41,494 nt of DNA from Gammaproteobacteria bacterium. Its GTDB lineage: Bacteria; Pseudomonadota; Gammaproteobacteria; Magnimaribacterales; D2472. The stretch is taken from contig PBKO01000003.1 of NCBI GenBank assembly GCA_002721465.1, forward strand, positions 14,218-55,711, given 5' to 3'. The translations under genes were made by a program, and so were the position numbers. Of this stretch, positions 33,395 through 41,098 are shown in pieces. Each line of letters begins with the position of its first letter. The first letter of the stretch is position 1. Below the pieces are notes generated by a model, which was given only the letters and a program-made list of their open reading frames with translations, was not told where the DNA came from and searched no databases.

Positions 33395-34150
33395 TTAACT
33401 TCTGATTACAGTACCTTTAAAACTAATTCCTTCGAGATTCTGATTTTGATTACACGAAACCATTGCCTGAGCCTTTGCAGGTAGATCAGTTGATTCCCAT
33501 ATTTCAGTATCTGATGCTTTGTCAGCATCAGAGCCCCATAAATCTAACCAAACAAAATCTGGTTTAGGATCATCAGGCACAAACATTGGCTCGAGAAGTA
33601 CATACCAATGATAATCGGAGAATGATTCAATGTTAGCTAATTCAGATCGATATGAGTCTAAGTCACTCATTGCAAAACCTTCATTAAAGTTACAAAAGAA
33701 AAAAGAATTTACAAATGAGCCAGTATCATTTTGTTTTTTTGGAATCCTTCCTGTAGTAGGCTTAAAAAGATAAACATTATCTAAGTCATATTGCATCACT
33801 CCATCAATAGCAGTATCCCAATCTGATTGATAGCTACTACCTTCCCAAGCATTCCAACATTCATCCCTTGCAGATTGAGATGTCCATAAATGAACCCATA
33901 TGAAATCATATCCTTCGTTTGCTGCTTCTGGAGTAAGAATATTTGCACCATTAAGTCTACAATTCATCTCGTCTAGCATTGTATTCCACATAGTAATTAA
34001 CCCAGCTAAATTTTGTGCAGAAAAATTTGGACCAGCTTTCATCCAGGTGTATTCAACCATTGATTCTGGCTGTGAAGATGCTTCTTGTTCACTTTGAGAG
34101 CAAGCACCTATTAAAAAAAGAGATGTAAGTAATAGAAATGATTTTTTCAT
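33395..34150 (-). CDS. duplicated-domain lipoprotein, family A
   Basis: The 251-residue product has a clear lipobox (LIGAC, Cys 17). Unit 1 begins EYTWMKAGPNFSAQNLAGL and has YDFIWVHLWTSQSARDECW; unit 2 begins NSFFFCNFNEGFAMSDLD, has PDFVWLDLWGSD and ends MVSCNQNQN. The two halves align with each other across the DF-W-L-W core, showing an internal duplication. GPNFSAQN matches GPDFNAEN in the lipoprotein at 5173, so the two are paralogues. No enzymatic motif is evident. It should be anchored in the inner or outer membrane facing the periplasm. The stop abuts tRNA-Gly(TCC). Confidence 0.75.
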   Translation of the reverse strand: MKKSFLLLTSLFLIGACSQSEQEASSQPESMVEYTWMKAGPNFSAQNLAGLITMWNTMLDEMNCRLNGANILTPEAANEGYDFIWVHLWTSQSARDECWNAWEGSSYQSDWDTAIDGVMQYDLDNVYLFKPTTGRIPKKQNDTGSFVNSFFFCNFNEGFAMSDLDSYRSELANIESFSDYHWYVLLEPMFVPDDPKPDFVWLDLWGSDADKASDTEIWESTDLPAKAQAMVSCNQNQNLEGISFKGTVIRS

Positions 34151-34211
34151 AATATATAAATTGTTTTATACCTATTTATAACATATTTAAAATAATTAAA
34201 AATCTTATTTT

Positions 34212-34243
34212 AAAAAAAAAGCAGGCTTATTTGCCTGCTTTAA
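34212..34243 (-). terminator. rho-independent terminator of the prepilin peptidase transcript
   Basis: Read on the minus strand, AAAGCAGGC / GCCTGCTTT forms a perfect stem with a six-base loop and a run of T after it. It lies about 45 bases past the prepilin peptidase stop. Confidence 0.88.
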
Positions 34244-34287
34244 GACCTAGGGGACATGAAATAAAGAGGATTTTCAAAGGCCTATAC

Positions 34288-35139
34288 TTATAGGACTAAA
34301 AAATTATCTAAAAGTTCAAAATTTTTCGTTACGAAATATATTATGCTTCCAAGAATTAAAAAAGATCCAAATGGTAGCCTATTGTCATAAACTTCTTTAT
34401 TAATGAGAAAGAAAATACATCCTATTAGCGAGCTTACAAGCAATATAAAACTAAGTGATACTGGACCAAATATGCTTCCAATAGCACCAAATAAAATAAA
34501 ATCACCACCACCAATTCCGTCTTTTTTTCGAATTAATCTATAAAAGAAATTAACTGACCAAAGTGTAAAAAATCCAAAAAAGAATCCATAAAGAGAGAAA
34601 AGTAAACCATTAACATTTAACAAATTAAAGAAGCTATCAACAAACATATTGTAGAAACCATTTGTTGTAAGACCAATTAAAATTAAAGATATGTTTAACC
34701 CAAAAGGCAAATAAAAAAATTTTAAATCTAAAAAAAATAAAATATAATACAAAAAGAATATTAAAAAAGTGATATAAAAAAATAAACTTAGTCCGTACGA
34801 ATAAACTAAAATTAGACCAATTAGTAAAAAAGATATTTCTGCAAGAGGGTATTCTATTGAAATCTTTTCTCTGCATTTAATACATTTGCCTAATTGAAAT
34901 ATAAATCCTAACAAGGGTATGAGATATAGAGGATTTATTTGATTTTTACAGTTTGGACAAAAAGATCTTGGATAAAAAATATTTAATTTTTTTTTATTAA
35001 GTATCTTTGGGTTTGATCTATGAATTACACTTTGTGCAAAACTACCAACACACATGCAAGCAAAAGCAATTATAAATAATTCTAGGTTTGAAAATGAATC
35101 AAAATCTCGATATTGATTGAATTCATAAATATTTAACAA
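34288..35139 (-). CDS. pilD: type IV prepilin peptidase
   Basis: This integral membrane aspartyl protease cleaves and N-methylates prepilin-like proteins. The 283-residue protein has the zinc-binding cytoplasmic loop with Cys61-x-x-Cys64 and Cys86-x-x-Cys89 (FCPNCKN, KCIKCRE), the first catalytic Asp at 138 (FFLDLKFFYLPFG), and the GGGDFILFGAIGS motif with the second Asp near 209. About eight membrane helices are present. The start is TTG (35139) with no clear Shine-Dalgarno; it lies one base after the stop of a tiny upstream ORF. No pilin or secretion genes are adjacent, so its clients are elsewhere. Confidence 0.92.
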   Translation of the reverse strand: MLNIYEFNQYRDFDSFSNLELFIIAFACMCVGSFAQSVIHRSNPKILNKKKLNIFYPRSFCPNCKNQINPLYLIPLLGFIFQLGKCIKCREKISIEYPLAEISFLLIGLILVYSYGLSLFFYITFLIFFLYYILFFLDLKFFYLPFGLNISLILIGLTTNGFYNMFVDSFFNLLNVNGLLFSLYGFFFGFFTLWSVNFFYRLIRKKDGIGGGDFILFGAIGSIFGPVSLSFILLVSSLIGCIFFLINKEVYDNRLPFGSFLILGSIIYFVTKNFELLDNFLVL

Positions 35140-35140
35140 C

Positions 35141-35230
35141 TTATTTTTTTCTAGTTATATAGAAACAAAATGTAAGTAACAATAATACTGGAAGGGCATA
35201 TATCCCAATTATAATTAACTTATCAATCAT
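35141..35230 (-). CDS. possible 29-residue single-span membrane peptide
   Basis: This small ORF starts at an ATG overlapping the last codons of the gamma-glutamyltranspeptidase gene and ends one base before the prepilin peptidase TTG. The peptide, MIDKLIIIGIYALPVLLLLT followed by FCFYITRKK, is one hydrophobic helix with a basic end, like many small membrane proteins. It could be real, or it could act only to couple translation between its neighbours. Nothing else supports it. Confidence 0.35.
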   Translation of the reverse strand: MIDKLIIIGIYALPVLLLLTFCFYITRKK

Positions 35231-36971
35231 TTATTTCACCAGAAGCATATGCATCAACTCTTCTAAAATCTCCATAACCATAAAACTTTTTGTCTTTATA
35301 CATTATTAGTTGAAGACATGTTAAAGGATCTGTTATTACAATACTATAATTCATGTCCTCTAGTTCTTTTCTTGTTTTGTTATCTAGGGAATATTCGATT
35401 TCTAGAATATCTGGGAACCACTGATGATGAATTCGACGAGCTTTTGTTGTTTCCTCAAGATTCATGTCAAAATCAATTATATTTAATATAGATTGAAGAA
35501 CAGCAGATATGATCCTTGATCCACCAGGGCTGCCCGTAGTAAAAAATAATTCATTATTTTTCATAACTATAGTAGGTGTCATTGAACTAAGAGGCCTTTT
35601 GTTTGGTGCAATCTCATTTGCTTCGGCTCCGAGTAAATTAAATTGATTGGGTATACCAGGCGCAGCCGAGAAATCATCCATTTCATTGTTCATTACAATA
35701 CCTGTTCCCTTAATTACAACACCTGACCCAAAAGTTGAGTTAAGTGTATATGTAGATGAAACGATATTTCCATCTGAATCAGCGACTGAAAAATGAGTTG
35801 TTTCATGGCTTTCTGTTTCAAGATACATACCAGGTTTTACTTCACCAACTGGTTTAGATTGACCAATTTCAATATCATTGAAGATCCTTTTTCCGTACTT
35901 CTTACTAGTAATTTTCTCAATAGGGACATCGTAGAAATCTGGATCACCTAAATACTTTGATCTATCAGAGTAAGCATATTTCATAACTTCTGTTAGCAAA
36001 TTAATATATTCTTTCGAATTATGATTCACTTTTTTTAAATCATAATTCTCTAAGATATTTAACATTTGGATGATGTGCAATCCACCAGATGAGGGAGGAC
36101 CCATAGTAATAACATTATTACCTCGGTATTGCGATATTAAGGGTTTTCTCCAAACAGGATTATAATTTTCTAAATCTGATTTTGTTATAAGTCCATTATT
36201 GTCTTTCATTGCTTTAGCAATTTTGTTTGCAACAGAGCCTTTATAGAATCCATCTCTTCCTTTTTCGGAAATAATTTTAAGTGTTTTTGCTAAATCAGTT
36301 TGAATTAACAATTTTCCTTCAAAATTGGGATAGGATACTTGAAATATATTTTTTGTTTCATTAAAAAAAGATAATTTTTCATTATATTTAAATAAAATAT
36401 CTGCTAAGAAGGGTGTAATCTCAAAACCTTTTTCAGCAAGATTAATAGCATCCTCTAATAAAACAGACCAAGGCAGAGAGCCAAATTTTTTATGAACATC
36501 CCATAATCCTGCAACAGTTCCTGGCACGCCAATTGAAAGATAACCAAAAGTCGATAACATCTGATCATTAAATGAACCATCTTGATTCAAGTACATATCT
36601 TTTGTAGATAATAAAGGAGCTTTCTCTCTGTAGTCTATTGAGTATGATTTTTCAGTTTCTTTATCATACATGACCATAAACCCACCACCACCTATGTTTC
36701 CAGCTCTTGGAAGAACTACTGCTAAGGTAAATGCAATTGCAATAGATGCATCATATGCATTACCACCTTTATTAAGTATTTTTTCTCCTACTCTGGTAGC
36801 TAAAAAATGTTGAGTGGACACCATTCCATTATTGCTCTCAGCAGTCTCAATCTGTGCAGGCGAATACCCAAGGGTATTCATATAGGCTATGGGATCAGAC
36901 CCAGATATATTAAGAGATAAAACAGAACAAATTAAAAGAGAAACGATTGTTCTTTTACATAAGATTTTCAT
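35223..36971 (-). CDS. ggt: gamma-glutamyltranspeptidase, periplasmic
   Basis: The 582-residue precursor has a signal peptide of about 24 residues. It shows STQHFLATRVGEKILNKGGNAYDASIA and RAGNIGGGGFMVMYD in the large subunit, the autoprocessing site ETTHFSVADSDGN with Thr as nucleophile and new N-terminus of the small subunit, and TGSPGGSRI later on. The enzyme cleaves the gamma-glutamyl bond of glutathione and related peptides in the periplasm, and the chain should self-cleave. The start overlaps the acyl-CoA ligase end by 17 bases, so they are one transcript. Why the two are linked is unclear. Confidence 0.95.
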   Translation of the reverse strand: MKILCKRTIVSLLICSVLSLNISGSDPIAYMNTLGYSPAQIETAESNNGMVSTQHFLATRVGEKILNKGGNAYDASIAIAFTLAVVLPRAGNIGGGGFMVMYDKETEKSYSIDYREKAPLLSTKDMYLNQDGSFNDQMLSTFGYLSIGVPGTVAGLWDVHKKFGSLPWSVLLEDAINLAEKGFEITPFLADILFKYNEKLSFFNETKNIFQVSYPNFEGKLLIQTDLAKTLKIISEKGRDGFYKGSVANKIAKAMKDNNGLITKSDLENYNPVWRKPLISQYRGNNVITMGPPSSGGLHIIQMLNILENYDLKKVNHNSKEYINLLTEVMKYAYSDRSKYLGDPDFYDVPIEKITSKKYGKRIFNDIEIGQSKPVGEVKPGMYLETESHETTHFSVADSDGNIVSSTYTLNSTFGSGVVIKGTGIVMNNEMDDFSAAPGIPNQFNLLGAEANEIAPNKRPLSSMTPTIVMKNNELFFTTGSPGGSRIISAVLQSILNIIDFDMNLEETTKARRIHHQWFPDILEIEYSLDNKTRKELEDMNYSIVITDPLTCLQLIMYKDKKFYGYGDFRRVDAYASGEIND

Positions 36972-38574
36972 TTGCTATGTCTTTTGCCCATTTATAGTCA
37001 GCTTTTCCATTAGGCGCTCTTTGTACTACACCTTTGAAGATAATACCTTTAGGTAATTTATAGCCAGCTATAAATTCTCTTGTTGCCTCAAGAAGCTTGG
37101 TTTCAGAAATATCAGCATCTTTTACTAACGAAACTACAGCTATTACTTTTTGCCCAAACTTTTCATCTGGCAAACCAACAACTAAACAATCAAACACCTC
37201 ATCATTTCTTTTTATAGCTTCTTCTACTTCCTCGGGATATATTTTTTCTCCAGCCGAGTTAATGCAATTACTTCCTCTTCCAAGAAGAGTAATTGTTCCG
37301 TCTTGCTCATATTTAGCATAATCCCCTGGAAAACTATATCTGACTCCATCAATTTCTTTAAAAGTCTGTGCAGATTTCTTTTCATCTTTGTAGTATCCCT
37401 CAGGCACAAGACCACTTGTACCAATTAAACCAACTTTATCCGAACCAGGCTCTAATGTTTCTCCGTCATCTGCAAGAATAATTACACCTGGATTGATCGA
37501 AAATTTCGCAGTTTTTGGAGGGTTATCTCTAGTAGATACGGAACTACCCATTCCGCCTTCAGTTGAACCCATAGTATCCATAAGTTGCATATCATGATGT
37601 TCAAGCAAACCATTTTTAACTTCTTCACTCCACATTACACCACTTGAAATAATTGTTCTAACAGATTCAATATTAAATGGATTTCCAGTCTTTTTCGCAA
37701 TATCAAGCGCATTGAGCATTGGTTTGGCAAACGCATCTCCAACGATCACAATATTTGTAACACTCTTATCTTCGACTTGTGACCAAAGCTGATTAGCATC
37801 GAAGCCTAAATTAGGAGTTGTGATAACTGTTCCACCTAAATTAAGTGGAAGAAAAGCTCCCAACCACATACCAGTTCCATGCATAAGCGGACATCCAACA
37901 AGACTTTTTATAAAGTTATTATCTTTATCTTGCTCTTTAATTCGTTCTGTTAAATTATTTAAATCCTCTGGAACATCGTATCCCATAGCTTTAAGTGTTC
38001 TAAACAAGTAAATAAGAAATTCACCTTGCTTATACATTACCCCTTTTGGCATTCCGGTTGTTCCACCTGTATAAAGCATATAAATTGTTTCAGGATCTCT
38101 ATAGATTCTATCCATAGGATTCATTTCAGCAATTAAATTTTCGTAATGAAGACAATCATTAAATTGTGATTTGGTTCCATCAGAGATTTCTATCCAAACT
38201 TTTATATTTGGCAAAGAATTAGATATTCGTTTAATTCTCTCTCCATAGCATGCATGATAAAAAACAGCCTCAGAATCTGAGTTTTCTAACAGATAAATTA
38301 ATTCCTCTTCGACATATCTGTAATTAACATTTATTGGACAACCACCAACTTTAAAAATGGCATTTTGACAAATTAAATATTCATTTGAATTATTTAAATA
38401 AAGACCAGCTTTTGAATTTGAAGATAGTCCAGCCTCTGACAAAGCTGTAGCTATTTTGCTTGATCTCAGATCATATTCTTTCCAAGATACAACTTCTTCT
38501 CCACAAATGAGAGCATCATTATCTGGAATGATGTCAGAGATTGTTTCCCAAACCGAAGCAAAATCTAAATTCAT
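36955..38574 (-). CDS. acyl-CoA ligase (ANL superfamily)
   Basis: The 539-residue enzyme activates a carboxylic acid with ATP and CoA. The P-loop-like motif MLYTGGTTGMPKGVMYKQGE is near 166-185, LMDTMGSTEGGMGSS carries the A5-type region, and the A7-A8 hinge is FPGDYAKYEQDGTITLLGRGSNCIN. The catalytic Lys in APNGKADYKWAK near the C-terminus is present. It resembles fatty-acyl-CoA synthetases of actinobacterial/marine proteobacterial type. The substrate chain is unknown. A Shine-Dalgarno AGGGGT precedes the ATG. It is divergent from a second acyl-CoA ligase. Confidence 0.9.
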   Translation of the reverse strand: MNLDFASVWETISDIIPDNDALICGEEVVSWKEYDLRSSKIATALSEAGLSSNSKAGLYLNNSNEYLICQNAIFKVGGCPINVNYRYVEEELIYLLENSDSEAVFYHACYGERIKRISNSLPNIKVWIEISDGTKSQFNDCLHYENLIAEMNPMDRIYRDPETIYMLYTGGTTGMPKGVMYKQGEFLIYLFRTLKAMGYDVPEDLNNLTERIKEQDKDNNFIKSLVGCPLMHGTGMWLGAFLPLNLGGTVITTPNLGFDANQLWSQVEDKSVTNIVIVGDAFAKPMLNALDIAKKTGNPFNIESVRTIISSGVMWSEEVKNGLLEHHDMQLMDTMGSTEGGMGSSVSTRDNPPKTAKFSINPGVIILADDGETLEPGSDKVGLIGTSGLVPEGYYKDEKKSAQTFKEIDGVRYSFPGDYAKYEQDGTITLLGRGSNCINSAGEKIYPEEVEEAIKRNDEVFDCLVVGLPDEKFGQKVIAVVSLVKDADISETKLLEATREFIAGYKLPKGIIFKGVVQRAPNGKADYKWAKDIANENLM

Positions 38575-38653
38575 ATTAAACCCCTAAATTACTATTTAAT
38601 TTATTCTATCGTTATAATTACAATCTTAAAAGAAAAATTTATAAGCAATACAA
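38575..38653. promoter_or_regulatory. short divergent promoter region between two acyl-CoA ligases
   Basis: Only 79 bases separate the two divergent starts. The minus gene has a Shine-Dalgarno. On the plus side TATAAG (38640-38645) ends eight bases before the ATG at 38654 and no Shine-Dalgarno is seen. No operator palindrome stood out. Confidence 0.35.
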
Positions 38654-40336
38654 ATGAATGAACTAAACAAATTATTTGATGAAATATTATCTGAAAAAAC
38701 AGCTCCTGGTGAGTTGTTTGAAACAAAACTAGTAACAAACGAGAAAGGGGTTACTTTCACAGAATATGCAAACTTTCCAGATAGCATAAGAAATTTTTTT
38801 GATTTTGGTCTCTTACATGCAGAAAAAGATTGGTTGGTATATGAAAACGAAAGATATACCTATCAGGATGCCTTTAAAAAAGGAGCTCAAGTCGCCAATG
38901 CACTATTAGCCGCTGGAATAAAAAAAGGAGATCGTGTTGCGATATGTATGCAGAACAATCCTGAATTTATATTTAGTTACATGGGAGTTGTCGGAATGGG
39001 AGCAGTTTGTGTCCCATTAAACTCATGGTGGGTTCCCGAGGAAGTTAAATATGGCTTAGATCATTCTGATGCTAAATTGATATTTGGAGATAAAAAAAGA
39101 CTTCAAGGTCTTGAATCACTCACAGATGTAAAAAAAATAATTACAACTTATACACCTGATGAAAACTTTATATCTATTCAAAGTTTTATTGAAGATCATT
39201 CTGAGCAATGGCCTGAAGTTTCAATTAATAGAGAAGATCCAGCAACTATTTACTACACTTCAGGATCAACAGGTAAGCCAAAAGGAGTGCTATCTTCACA
39301 GAAAGCTGTAATTGCAACAATGTTTAGTTGGACATGTTACGCCTCTATCATAAGTGAAAGAGAAAGTAGGCTTGGTAATGATAATGTAACACTACTTAAT
39401 CCAGATTTATCAATTCTTTTATGCGTTCCTCTTTTTCATGTTACAGGAAGTCATGTTGGCTTTTTTATGTCAGTTTTGGTCGGAAGAAAAATTGTCATGA
39501 TGAAAAAATGGGATGCTGGCGAGGCGTTAAAACTTATCAATGATGAGAAAATTTCTGATGTCACTGGTGTGCCAACTCAGACATGGGAACTATTAAATCA
39601 TCCTGACAGAGATAAATATGATTTATCAACTCTTAAAAATCTCAGTGGAGGAGGAGGGCCTAGACCAACAGAGCATGTTAAATTGCTTGATGATGGATTT
39701 GAGGGAAGACCTGGCATTGGATATGGACTTTCAGAAACTAATGCATTGGGAACACTGTGTAATGGCGATGAATACGTATTAAATCCCTCTACAGCAGGAA
39801 GAGTGGTACCTCCACTAACTGAGATTAAGATAATTGATGATAAATGGAACGAGTTACCTGAAGGTGAGGTGGGAGAGATAGCAATAAGATCGATTGCTAA
39901 TATGATTGGTTATTGGAAAAATCCAGATGCAACAAAAGAATGTATGAATGAAGAGGGATGGTTTAAATCAGGTGATGTTGGTAAGTTCGAGGGACCCTTA
40001 TTATTTATATCTGACCGAATAAAAGATATGGTTATAAGAGGTGGCGAAAACATCGCATGTCCGGAAGTAGAGAGTGCAATATATCAACACCCAGAAGTAT
40101 TAGAGGCATGTGTATTTGGTATCCCAGATGAAAGATTGGGAGAGCTTTTATGTACTGCAATTTACTTAAGGAATGAATCTAATGCGACCGAAGATTCAAT
40201 ACGTGAATTTTTATCAACTAAACTTGCAGCATTTAAAATACCAGCTGTGATTGAATTTGTTTCAGAGCCGTTACCAAAGTTAGCTTCAGGAAAATTTGAT
40301 AAACCAACACTCAGAAAAATCTATACTATTAATTAA
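38654..40336 (+). CDS. acyl-CoA ligase (ANL superfamily), second copy
   Basis: This 560-residue ligase has AICMQNNPEFIFSYMGVVGMGA, the ATP-binding motif IYYTSGSTGKPKGVLSSQKA near 198-217, GIGYGLSETNALGT (A5), WFKSGDVGKFEGPLLFISDRIKDMVIRGGENIACPEVE (A7-A8), and the catalytic Lys in ASGKFDKPTLRK. It is only distantly similar to its divergent neighbour and closer to long-chain or aromatic acyl-CoA synthetases (FadD-like). A candidate -10 sits eight bases before the ATG. The likely role is activation of a fatty or aromatic acid; the substrate is open. Confidence 0.92.
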   Translation: MNELNKLFDEILSEKTAPGELFETKLVTNEKGVTFTEYANFPDSIRNFFDFGLLHAEKDWLVYENERYTYQDAFKKGAQVANALLAAGIKKGDRVAICMQNNPEFIFSYMGVVGMGAVCVPLNSWWVPEEVKYGLDHSDAKLIFGDKKRLQGLESLTDVKKIITTYTPDENFISIQSFIEDHSEQWPEVSINREDPATIYYTSGSTGKPKGVLSSQKAVIATMFSWTCYASIISERESRLGNDNVTLLNPDLSILLCVPLFHVTGSHVGFFMSVLVGRKIVMMKKWDAGEALKLINDEKISDVTGVPTQTWELLNHPDRDKYDLSTLKNLSGGGGPRPTEHVKLLDDGFEGRPGIGYGLSETNALGTLCNGDEYVLNPSTAGRVVPPLTEIKIIDDKWNELPEGEVGEIAIRSIANMIGYWKNPDATKECMNEEGWFKSGDVGKFEGPLLFISDRIKDMVIRGGENIACPEVESAIYQHPEVLEACVFGIPDERLGELLCTAIYLRNESNATEDSIREFLSTKLAAFKIPAVIEFVSEPLPKLASGKFDKPTLRKIYTIN

Positions 40337-40388
40337 AATTTACTTTCAAAAAGATCAAAAAAGAGAGAGAATAAATATTGCTAAATTT

Positions 40389-40400
40389 TAGATTCTTTAT
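40389..40400 (+). promoter_or_regulatory. leaderless-type -10 element of the response regulator gene
   Basis: TAGATT (40389-40394) ends exactly six bases before the ATG at 40401. There is no Shine-Dalgarno and no recognisable Pho box. Confidence 0.4.
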
Positions 40401-41096
40401 ATGAACAAGAATATTCTAGTTATAGAAGATGAGCCAGACATTCGCAAAAACCTTGAATATAATTTAGGCCGTGAAGGATTCATAGTATCCTCTGTGGCTT
40501 CTTTGTATGATGCCGAACAAAAATTACAGAATAATAATGATTTCTCTTTAATACTTTTAGATTTAATGTTGCCTGATGGGTCTGGTCTAGATTTATGTAA
40601 AAAAACTAAAGCAAATCCTGAAACTGAATCAATCCCAATTATTATATTAACTGCAAAAGACGATGAGGTTGATAAAGTGGTTGGTTTTGAATTAGGTGCT
40701 GATGATTATGTAACTAAACCTTTTAGTGTAAGAGAATTAATTCTAAGAGTTAAAGCAATACTAAAACGTGGCAGTAAAAAAAGTGACTTGGTTGAAGTAG
40801 AAAGACAGTTCGGCGATTTAAAAATTGATGTTGATTCTCATGAGGTTCATGTTGACTCTTTACAAATACAGCTCACGGCTCTTGAATTTCGTCTTTTAAG
40901 ACAACTTGTAGACAAAAGGGGTAGAGTTCAGTCAAGAGATCAATTGTTATCCGAGGTTTGGGGGTACAACTCTGATGTTACAACTAGAACAGTTGACACT
41001 CATATAAAAAGACTTAGAGAGAAGCTAGGATCAATGGGTAAATATGTTCAAACTATTAGAGGTGTTGGATATAAATTTTCAAGAACTCCTGACTAA
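40401..41096 (+). CDS. phoB: PhoB-type response regulator
   Basis: This 231-residue OmpR/PhoB-family regulator has a receiver with acidic pocket Glu9-Asp10, phospho-acceptor Asp54 (LLDLMLPDG), Thr in ILTAKDD and Lys in YVTKPFSVREL. The C-terminal winged helix reads LTALEFRLLRQLVDKRGRVQSRDQLL, then TRTVDTHIKRLREKLG and TIRGVGYKF, the PhoB pattern. It is followed two bases later by a histidine kinase gene. Assignment to phosphate control rests on overall likeness to PhoB/PhoR; another OmpR-family role is possible. Confidence 0.85.
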   Translation: MNKNILVIEDEPDIRKNLEYNLGREGFIVSSVASLYDAEQKLQNNNDFSLILLDLMLPDGSGLDLCKKTKANPETESIPIIILTAKDDEVDKVVGFELGADDYVTKPFSVRELILRVKAILKRGSKKSDLVEVERQFGDLKIDVDSHEVHVDSLQIQLTALEFRLLRQLVDKRGRVQSRDQLLSEVWGYNSDVTTRTVDTHIKRLREKLGSMGKYVQTIRGVGYKFSRTPD

Positions 41097-41098
41097 AA

